DNA of 7,648 nucleotides from an uncultured Eubacteriales bacterium (GTDB taxonomy: Bacteria; Bacillota; Clostridia; Oscillospirales; CAG-272), in NCBI GenBank assembly GCA_900547565.1, contig URHI01000095.1, positions 1 to 7,648 of the forward strand, read 5' to 3'. Positions 1 through 5,448 of this stretch are shown piece after piece. Numbering within the stretch: the stretch's first letter is position 1; the number at the start of each line of letters is the position of its first letter. A program made the translations under genes and the position numbers. The notes under the pieces are model-generated. The model was not told where the DNA came from and did not search any database. It saw only the letters and a list, made by a program, of their open reading frames with translations.

Positions 1-2342
1 TCAGTGTCGCTTACAAATGTGGGATTTTTGTCATCTGTATCGCCGTCTTTTCGGCTGATGTTTATTGTGCTGCGGGTGTCATCCGGTTTGCCGGTATCCT
101 CGGGGGCTTTGGTTGTACCGCCGGAGGTGCTGTCTCCGGTAACTGCGGGAGATGTGTCATCAGGCATGGTGGATGTAGTTGTGTCTGAAGGCGTTGTTGT
201 TCCGCCGGATACGGATGTGGTATCATCCGGAGCTGTGGTAGTATCTGAGGGGGATGTCGTGATATCTGAAGGGGTGTGCGTGGTGTCGTCGGTTGTATCC
301 TGGGTAAGGCGGTTGGCCAGCACTTTTCCGCATATAATGCAGACCTGCGGTGTTTCATATGTTGCAGGTGTTCCGGGAACATGCTCCGCTTTATCGGCGA
401 TGCTTCCGCAACGGGTGCAGACGTGCCAGTGTTCTGTATCGCTTACCTGCCAGGTGCTCCACTGATGTCCCTTTTTGGTGCCGACATCGGTAATCGTATC
501 CTTGTATCCGCACAGCTTGCAGATACGTGTTTTGGTACCGTCCGATGTGCAGGTGGCATCATTATTAGATACGTATTCGTTATAAATGTGGGTGCAGTGG
601 TATCCGCATACGGTGCAGTCGCCGGCAGCGTTGCAGGTGTGGTTATCGAGATCGAATTTCTCGCCGCAAGAGCATATGTGCCAGTGCTGTGAGCTGCTTG
701 TTTTCCAACTTGAGGACGGAGTATGATTTACGGTAATTGTTACTACATTTGAGGTGGCTGTTCCGACACGGTTGGTGGCGTAATACATCAGAGATGCGCC
801 GTTGTAGGAACATTCAAGCGGCTTTGATGAGTCAAAAGAAATGAAATCTGCTGCACCGACCGGCTTGATTTTCCATCCCTGTGATGTGATGACGGCACCG
901 TAACAGGTGACTGTAGGTGTTGTAAGGCTAAGCACGTTACCACGGTCGATGGCGGATGGAGCCGTAATATTTCCCACCTCGGGCGGAAGGCTAGTGTCTA
1001 TGATATAAAGCGTGAATGAAGGATCGGCTGTCGTATCGTCATAATCAAGCGTTGCGTTGTATTCGCCGAGGCCGAGAGCTTTGAGCGTTTCGATCGGGAA
1101 TGTAATAGTGTTGCCGCTTAAAGTGAAGTCGGTGCCCTGGATCAGCGTTTTTGTACCGCATTTTATTTTTCCGGTGAAGCTGTAGTCCCCGTCGGTCTTT
1201 GTGATTGAAACTGCGGCGGGCATAGCTTTATCGAACTGCAGCGTTGCGTGGCTGAGTTTGGGATTGACAGGAGTCCGGATTTCAACGTCTATGCTTTCGG
1301 TGGCATTGGCAGTAGCTGAGTCGGCGACTGTGAAGGTATATCTGTAATTTCCGGTTTTGTTTGTAGGAATCTTATATGATCCGGAGGTGGCGCCCGGTAT
1401 AACCGTGCCGTTAACGCTCCACTGATAGTTAGAATACTCCGGTGTGCCGCCAGTGATGTCAGCTGTCAGCGTTACGGTACGGTTGGTGGGAATTGACAGC
1501 GTAGCCACGGTATCTGCGGACAGGTTGGTAGTGAATTTTATTGACAGAGGGGGATTTACCTTGAGAGTCAGCGCCTTGGTGTTTGAATGGCCGTTTGCAG
1601 AGATTTTTACGGTAAAGTTGAATGTACCTGATACAGTGGGAGAGCCGGAAATGAGCCCGGTTGCGGCGTCGAGTATAAGTCCCTTGGGCAAGACTCCGGA
1701 AGCTATTTCCCAGGTGTGCGATTCCGCTTTGCTGTCTGCCACAAGCTGAACATTATAGTTAACGCCCTGTGTAGTTGCAGGAAGCACAGTCGTAATGATG
1801 TAAGGATCGGGGTATACCAGCAGGGATACTACCGAAAACGGGCTTGCTGTATCGCCGGATGCATTGCATTTTTCCGAGAAAAACAGTAGATTGTAGGACG
1901 TGCTGATCGACAACGAGGGTAGTGTCATCTCAACAAATCCGGAGCTGGCAGAAGTTGTTGTTATGTTTTTGAGCTTTCCGTAATAAAGGACCTTGTCGGT
2001 TTTGTCTGTTATAAGCACCGAAATGTACTCATCTGTTCCGACCTTTGCGCCCGAGTAGGTAAAACGCAGGCTTCCGCCCGTGACGGTTGATGCCGATGTT
2101 TCGTAAATCGAGAACGATCGTGAGGAGTCGATCGTTGTGTTGACGTAGGTTCCGTCTGAAGTGCCGACTGCGCTAAGCGAGCCGACAGCGGTGCTTTTTG
2201 CACCTTCAACTGATTTGAAAAGTATATCTCCGGTGCCTAATACGATGTCCGGCTGTGCAGCCAGCGCATTAAAAATAGTGAGTGATACCAACGCAATCAT
2301 TGCGGCGGTAGTTGCAAAAATAATCAGCAGTTTATTCTTCAT
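1..2342 (-). CDS. Large secreted modular surface protein (Ig-like / X2-like / CxxCG repeats), C-terminus beyond window
   Basis: The frame is open from the ATG at 2342-2340 to the left edge (780 residues seen, no stop). Residues 1-28 form a signal peptide: MKNK, a hydrophobic core, then NALA before AQ. Residues 29-178 are a beta-rich region I do not recognise. Residues about 181-248 look like a He_PIG putative Ig domain (LPATTQG, TWEIASGVLPKGL, TGLISGSPTVSGTFNFTV). Residues about 262-345 look like another Ig/PKD-type module. Residues about 361-447 resemble CBM_X2 (FDKAMPAAV, GTDFTLSGNTITFP). Residues about 452-537 are Ig-like and end VVTITV. Residues about 553-676 carry five Cys-X-C or CxxC motifs followed by Gly, and 679-757 are a Thr/Asp/Ser/Pro-rich stalk. 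Domain order suggests an exported cell-surface protein that binds glycan or protein; the anchor, if any, lies outside the window. GGAGG precedes the ATG by 12 nt. Domain names come from remembered family patterns; the exact ligand is unknown. Confidence 0.85.
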   Translation of the reverse strand, partial: MKNKLLIIFATTAAMIALVSLTIFNALAAQPDIVLGTGDILFKSVEGAKSTAVGSLSAVGTSDGTYVNTTIDSSRSFSIYETSASTVTGGSLRFTYSGAKVGTDEYISVLITDKTDKVLYYGKLKNITTTSASSGFVEMTLPSLSISTSYNLLFFSEKCNASGDTASPFSVVSLLVYPDPYIITTVLPATTQGVNYNVQLVADSKAESHTWEIASGVLPKGLILDAATGLISGSPTVSGTFNFTVKISANGHSNTKALTLKVNPPLSIKFTTNLSADTVATLSIPTNRTVTLTADITGGTPEYSNYQWSVNGTVIPGATSGSYKIPTNKTGNYRYTFTVADSATANATESIDVEIRTPVNPKLSHATLQFDKAMPAAVSITKTDGDYSFTGKIKCGTKTLIQGTDFTLSGNTITFPIETLKALGLGEYNATLDYDDTTADPSFTLYIIDTSLPPEVGNITAPSAIDRGNVLSLTTPTVTCYGAVITSQGWKIKPVGAADFISFDSSKPLECSYNGASLMYYATNRVGTATSNVVTITVNHTPSSSWKTSSSQHWHICSCGEKFDLDNHTCNAAGDCTVCGYHCTHIYNEYVSNNDATCTSDGTKTRICKLCGYKDTITDVGTKKGHQWSTWQVSDTEHWHVCTRCGSIADKAEHVPGTPATYETPQVCIICGKVLANRLTQDTTDDTTHTPSDITTSPSDTTTAPDDTTSVSGGTTTPSDTTTSTMPDDTSPAVTGDSTSGGTTKAPEDTGKPDDTRSTINISRKDGDTDDKNPTFVSDT
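72..305 (-). repeat. Low-complexity Thr/Asp/Ser/Pro stalk of the surface protein
   Basis: About 78 residues are dominated by Thr, Asp, Ser, Pro and Gly, with recurring units such as PSDTTTAPDDTT, TTPSDTTTSTMPDD and TTKAPEDTGKPDD. Such segments act as extended, often glycosylated spacers that hold N-terminal domains away from the cell. The coding DNA is correspondingly repetitive (recurring gtatctgaggg and gatatctgaagg style units), which could allow length variation by slippage. After the stalk the sequence becomes more charged (ISRKDGDTDDKN) and then leaves the window. Confidence 0.75.
312..692 (-). repeat. Cys/His-rich CxxCG repeat block within the surface protein
   Basis: This segment encodes a run of similar short units built on HWH-x-C and C-x2-C-G: ICSCGEKF, CTVCGYHC, CKLCGYKD, CTRCGSIA and CIICGKVL, with W-x-H or H-x-W-x-x-W spacers such as SQHWHICSCG and TEHWHVCTRCG. 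Units of this type occur in many clostridial extracellular proteins, usually between Ig-like domains and the wall-proximal stalk. The pattern of paired Cys and His looks capable of binding zinc, but metal binding is inference. The units are diverged at the DNA level, so this is a protein repeat rather than a recent tandem duplication. Confidence 0.7.
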
Positions 2343-2354
2343 GTGTGTTTTGAA

Positions 2355-2359
2355 CCTCC
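2355..2359 (-). promoter_or_regulatory. Ribosome binding site of the surface-protein gene
   Basis: GGAGG on the minus strand lies 12 nt before the ATG at 2342. The spacing is longer than the usual 6-9 nt. No better in-frame start exists upstream, and the ATG opens directly into the signal peptide, so the start is well supported. Confidence 0.6.
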
Positions 2360-2451
2360 AATAAATATGTTCAACAAATAAGCGCACCCTGTTTAGATGC
2401 GATATGTAGAATGCGTTTTTCGGTAGCTCCGAGAATAATTCGGTACCTACT

Positions 2452-2480
2452 ATTATATACTCGCTTTGGGGAAAAAGCAA
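2452..2480 (-). promoter_or_regulatory. Probable sigma-A promoter of the surface-protein gene
   Basis: On the minus strand a perfect TATAAT (2457-2452) lies 17 nt after TTGCTT (2480-2475), a weak -35 with 3 of 6 consensus bases. Transcription would start near 2445, giving a leader of about 100 nt. An imperfect hairpin (GTAG..CCGA / TCGG..CTAC, 2450-2423) sits at the predicted start and could be an operator or an RNA stem. A second stem (CGCATCT / GGGTGCG with two G-U pairs, about 2401-2383) lies further downstream. Confidence 0.5.
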
Positions 2481-2592
2481 TATTTTTTATGGCAAACTAA
2501 TCTAAATTTACAAATCGTACACAATATATTGTGGCAAATACGCGAAACATAGGGAATATATGCGAATTTTCGGTAAACAATTTAAAAATCGG

Positions 2593-2621
2593 TTGACACC
2601 GCAATTTTACTATGGTATAAT
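2593..2621 (+). promoter_or_regulatory. Consensus sigma-A promoter of the IMP cyclohydrolase gene
   Basis: Perfect TTGACA (2593-2598), a 17-nt spacer and perfect TATAAT (2616-2621), with an extended -10 TG at 2613-2614. The predicted start is near 2628, leaving a leader of about 170 nt. The inverted repeat CGGT-TGAC-ACCG (2590-2601) lies directly over the -35 hexamer and is a plausible operator. A promoter this strong usually needs a repressor or leader control. Confidence 0.88.
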
Positions 2622-2654
2622 TCGGATAGTATATACACATATATAGTATCATCG

Positions 2655-2726
2655 GTTGATTTGTGCCGAAACATTGATGCGGAAAAGGAACTGGCGAGTA
2701 TTTTCTTCCCGTGGTCACAAATCAAT
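2655..2726 (+). promoter_or_regulatory. Candidate structured 5' leader of the IMP cyclohydrolase mRNA
   Basis: TTGATTTGTG (2656-2665) pairs perfectly with CACAAATCAA (2716-2725), plus a G-U pair outside. This makes a 10-11 bp closing helix around a 50-nt apical region. Inside it, short pairings are possible: CCG (2666-2668) with CGG (2680-2682), and GAAAA (2682-2686) with TTTTC (2701-2705). The element lies wholly between the predicted transcription start and the ribosome binding site. I do not recognise a known riboswitch class, and no terminator hairpin with a U-run follows it. It could be a regulatory RNA fold, an mRNA-stabilising stem, or the trace of a small inverted-repeat element. Confidence 0.45.
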
Positions 2727-2787
2727 AACAATACCCCAAAGTACACATTAATTGATAAAAAAACGATCTTACTGCAAACAAAAATTC

Positions 2788-2793
2788 AGGAGG
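2788..2793 (+). promoter_or_regulatory. Ribosome binding site of the IMP cyclohydrolase gene
   Basis: Full-length AGGAGG six nt before the ATG at 2800. This fixes the start codon. Confidence 0.9.
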
Positions 2794-2799
2794 AAATAA

Positions 2800-3504
2800 A
2801 TGAACAACTTCAAGACCCGTGACGTGGGCGCTGTCCTGCGTAAAAACAGTTTTCCCGGCAGCGGCATTATTGCCGGCCTTTCCAAAAACGGCAAACACGC
2901 TGTAGTGGCCTATTTTATAATGGGGCGTTGTGAGGACTGCCGTAACCGCGTTTTCAATGATTTCGGCGACCGACTTATGGTCTATCCCTTTGACGCATCT
3001 GCGATAAGCGATCCTTCAAAGGTGATATATACCCCCATGCGCAAAACCGGTAAGCGGCTTGTGATTGCAAGCAGCCGGCACGGAGATGACATATGTGCGG
3101 CCCTTGAGTCCGGCGGTTGCTATGAGGGAGCGGCAAATAAAGTCAGCTTTGCGCAAGATGCCAATTTCACCCCTCGCATCAGTGCGCTCATCGACACGGA
3201 AGAGAACTATAAGTATAAGCTGAGCATTGCCAAAAGCTCGGATGCCGAAGGAACCGGATGCGATCACGTTACATACAGCTATACCCCCACACCCGGAGTG
3301 GGTCATCTTATTACGGCGCAAAACGGCGAGCTTGCCTTTTGCGGCGATCCGCAGAGAGTTACAGTGCTCAATAGTGTTGACTCGTTTGCCAACAAAATCT
3401 GGGAAAATCTCAACGCAGATACCCGAGTGGCGCTTTATGTACGCTATATTTCACTTTCCTCCGGACGTACAAGCGTACGTGTTGTCAACAGAAATCAAAA
3501 ATAA
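2800..3504 (+). CDS. purO: IMP cyclohydrolase, stand-alone PurO type
   Basis: A 234-residue soluble cytosolic protein that would close FAICAR to IMP, the last step of de novo purine synthesis. I recognise the PurO/IMP_cyclohyd family (PF07826) from the N-terminal block FPGSGIIAGLSKNGK (18-32), VVAYFIMGR (35-43) with RNR (48-50), DPSKVIYTP (71-79), TPRISAL (124-130), and GVGHLI (166-171) followed by a Gly-Asp-Pro near 182. PurO has the Ntn-hydrolase fold and is unrelated to the C-terminal half of bifunctional PurH. The length is slightly above archaeal PurO (about 200) and fits clostridial members. C44 and C47 make a CxxC inside the conserved MGR..RNR block, where relatives I remember have Ser. 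The gene is monocistronic: it has its own promoter and leader and ends at a strong hairpin. The formyltransferase partner is not in the window. I am confident of the family and fairly confident of the activity. Confidence 0.85.
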   Translation: MNNFKTRDVGAVLRKNSFPGSGIIAGLSKNGKHAVVAYFIMGRCEDCRNRVFNDFGDRLMVYPFDASAISDPSKVIYTPMRKTGKRLVIASSRHGDDICAALESGGCYEGAANKVSFAQDANFTPRISALIDTEENYKYKLSIAKSSDAEGTGCDHVTYSYTPTPGVGHLITAQNGELAFCGDPQRVTVLNSVDSFANKIWENLNADTRVALYVRYISLSSGRTSVRVVNRNQK

Positions 3505-3507
3505 TTG

Positions 3508-3562
3508 CAGATAAATCAATACAGCCCTTCCCCATCAGGGAAGGGCTGTATTGATTTATCTG
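3508..3562. terminator. Bidirectional terminator: 25-bp perfect hairpin between convergent genes
   Basis: Left arm 3508-3532 and right arm 3538-3562 are perfectly complementary (25 bp) around a 5-nt loop, CATCA. The loop-proximal half is GC-rich (ACAGCCCTTCCC / GGGAAGGGCTGT), and the outer half is AT-rich, so on either strand the GC stem is followed by ATTGATTTATCT. This serves as an intrinsic terminator for the cyclohydrolase (stop at 3502-3504) and for the exporter operon from the other side. The exporter's stop codon (3558-3556) and last sense codon lie inside the right arm. Confidence 0.88.
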
Positions 3563-5448
3563 GCGGATCTTTGGAGTTGTTCTTTTTCATATTGCAGCAT
3601 ATATAGGTCGTAATATTTACCCTTCAGCGCAAGCAGCTCCTGGTGACTGCCGGATTCAATTATCCGTCCGTGCGACAGCATGATTATGCGATCGGAGTGC
3701 TGTATGGTTGACAGTCGGTGCGCGACTATCAAAAGTGTGCCTATCTTCATCATGCGTTCCAGCGACTCCTGAATGAGTACCTCGGTTTCGGTGTCGATGT
3801 TGGCTGTGGCCTCGTCGAGTATCATGACGGAAGGGCGGTGGATTATCGTCCGCGCAAATGAAATGAGCTGACGTTGTCCGGCTGAAAAGTTGTTTCCGCG
3901 TTCGAGTACGACTTCGTCAAGACCGTGCGGCAGCTTTTCAATCAGCTTGTCGGCGTTAACGTAACGGCAGGTCTCCATGACCTGCTCGTCCGAGACGTCA
4001 TCTTTGTTAAGCAGAATGTTTGAACGGATAGTACCGGAAAACAGGAACACGTCCTGAAGCATTTGCCCGAAGTGGCTGCGCAGGCTGGACAGCTTGATGT
4101 GCCGTATATCCATACCGTCAATTAGTATTTCACCTTTTTGTATATCGTAGTTGCGGCATATCAGCGACAGTATCGTTGTTTTGCCGGACCCTGTAGAGCC
4201 TACAAAAGCCACGGTTTCTCCGGCATTGACCTTGAAGCTTACGTCTTTGAGCACCCACTCCTCGCCGACGTAGGCAAACCACACGTGGCGGAATTCTATG
4301 TTTCCTTCAATGTGATCTACGTTGATTGCATCGGGCTCGTCCTTAATTTCCGGATCCATATCGAATATGGTGAAAATCTTTTCGGCCGATGCAAATGCCG
4401 ACTGAAGTCCGTTGAACTGCTCGGCAAGGTTCTGTATAGGCGTGAAAAACTTGGATATGTACATGTAAAATGTGACTATTACACCGCTTGTGATGCTCTG
4501 ACCAAGGAAGCTGACATCTTTGATATACCCACGTCCTCCGAGAAACAGCAGGCACATAACCGAGGATATGTACAGCATATAAACCAGCGGCCTGAATATA
4601 CCGAAAACAAATATTTCTTTTTGTTTGGCGCGACCAAGCTCGCGGTTTTTGGCATTGAACTCGTCTCGCTTGCGTTCCTCACGGTTGAATATCTGAATGA
4701 TCTTGATACCGGACAGATTTTCCGAAAGAAAGGTATTTATGTCGGTTGTGCGGTCCTTGACCATGCGGTACGCCCGTCTGGAAAATTTGCGGAATATCAC
4801 GGTGAACAGCACTATGAACGGAACAAAGCACAGCACCATAAGTGTCAGCATGTAGTTGAGCAGCAGCATAGCGACAAGCACACCGGTTATGACAAAACAG
4901 TTTTTGATGAGGCTGACCAGTATATTTGTGAACATGCGGGAAATTGCGCCGGTATCGTTAGCTACGCGTGTGACCAGTTTTCCGACAGGAATATGATTCA
5001 GCTGATTGTGCGACAGGCTTTCAATGTGGACAAACAGATCTTCGCGTATTGCAGACAGAATTTTCTGACCGGTCTTTTGAAGTATCAGTGCCTGAAAATA
5101 TGAGCATGTCATGGAAACAATCAGTATAGCGCAATATACTATGACATATGTCCACAGCGTTGACAGGGCAAATTCGCTCTTTATCAGTTCCTCGATGTTA
5201 CCGATTATCAGCGGTGCAACAATATCGTAGGTTATTGAGAACAGCATTATGACCAGCACCAGCACAAAGCTGCGTGTGTGGGGACGTGCATAGCGCAACA
5301 GACGACGGACTATTTCAGAGTCCTTCATGTGGCGGTCAAAGCCCATTGCCTTCTGTCGATCTTTTATCGAGAAGAATGCGACTAAGAATATCACGGAGAA
5401 CATTCCCACCAATGCTCCGGTGAATAACAGCGGAAAATACTCAGGCAT
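3556..5448 (-). CDS. Heterodimeric ABC exporter half-transporter, catalytic-Glu subunit (BmrD/TM288-like)
   Basis: A 630-residue membrane ABC exporter subunit with fused transmembrane and nucleotide-binding domains. I start it at the ATG at 5448 (MPEYF...), which overlaps the upstream gene's stop by 8 bp and has GAGGG 9 nt before it. A longer frame from 5565 would lie mostly inside the upstream gene. An extra hydrophobic helix (about 5-27) precedes the usual six core helices (about 60-83, 100-122, 178-200, 202-221, 283-305, 318-340). The NBD has Walker A GSTGSGKT (417-424), Q-loop Q465, a degenerate signature FSAGQ (521-525), Walker B ending in DE with catalytic E546, D-loop ANID (549-552) and H577. 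The pattern fits the partner that supplies the working Walker B and the degenerate signature in BmrCD- or TM287/288-type pumps. The likely role is efflux of drugs or other amphipathic compounds; the substrate cannot be read from sequence. Confidence 0.92.
   Translation of the reverse strand: MPEYFPLLFTGALVGMFSVIFLVAFFSIKDRQKAMGFDRHMKDSEIVRRLLRYARPHTRSFVLVLVIMLFSITYDIVAPLIIGNIEELIKSEFALSTLWTYVIVYCAILIVSMTCSYFQALILQKTGQKILSAIREDLFVHIESLSHNQLNHIPVGKLVTRVANDTGAISRMFTNILVSLIKNCFVITGVLVAMLLLNYMLTLMVLCFVPFIVLFTVIFRKFSRRAYRMVKDRTTDINTFLSENLSGIKIIQIFNREERKRDEFNAKNRELGRAKQKEIFVFGIFRPLVYMLYISSVMCLLFLGGRGYIKDVSFLGQSITSGVIVTFYMYISKFFTPIQNLAEQFNGLQSAFASAEKIFTIFDMDPEIKDEPDAINVDHIEGNIEFRHVWFAYVGEEWVLKDVSFKVNAGETVAFVGSTGSGKTTILSLICRNYDIQKGEILIDGMDIRHIKLSSLRSHFGQMLQDVFLFSGTIRSNILLNKDDVSDEQVMETCRYVNADKLIEKLPHGLDEVVLERGNNFSAGQRQLISFARTIIHRPSVMILDEATANIDTETEVLIQESLERMMKIGTLLIVAHRLSTIQHSDRIIMLSHGRIIESGSHQELLALKGKYYDLYMLQYEKEQLQRSAR

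Larger units (their letters stand above)
2343..2799. other. Divergent intergenic region between surface-protein and cyclohydrolase genes
   Basis: This gap holds no convincing gene. It contains the surface gene's leader and promoter (2343-2480), an AT-rich middle with a perfect 12-bp palindrome ACAATATATTGT (2521-2532) and a perfect CGAA-TT-TTCG inverted repeat (2563-2572), the plus-strand promoter (2593-2621), and a roughly 170-nt leader before 2800. The 9-mer ATCGGTTGA occurs at 2588-2596, overlapping the -35, and again at 2651-2659 in the leader. A reading frame on the minus strand (2718-2497) has no ribosome binding site and crosses both promoter and leader, so I treat it as noise. Confidence 0.7.

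Noticed and set aside
4..692. Plus-strand frames at 4-465 and 276-692
   Set aside because: The repetitive Val/Ser/Gly-rich translation is the complement of the Thr/Asp-rich stalk and CxxCG block of the minus-strand surface protein.
2497..2718. A 73-codon minus-strand frame in the divergent intergenic region
   Set aside because: It spans the consensus plus-strand promoter and part of the leader helix and has no ribosome binding site.
2687..2740. ZTP riboswitch in the cyclohydrolase leader
   Set aside because: ACTGGCGA and CCGTGG give a partial resemblance, but the conserved downstream CCGCCTGGGC-type half is absent.
2677..2751. A 24-codon frame in the cyclohydrolase leader (MRKRNWRVF...)
   Set aside because: No Shine-Dalgarno, and the ATG lies inside the predicted structured element; no sign of translation.
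2628..2799. T-box or purine riboswitch in the cyclohydrolase leader
   Set aside because: No T-box GGGTGGNACCGCG sequence and no purine-aptamer junction or loop motifs were seen, and no terminator with a U-run.
4138..5103. A 321-codon open frame on the plus strand opposite the second exporter gene
   Set aside because: It lies entirely antisense to a gene with complete ABC motifs, has no ribosome binding site and no recognisable domain; it is a codon-usage shadow.
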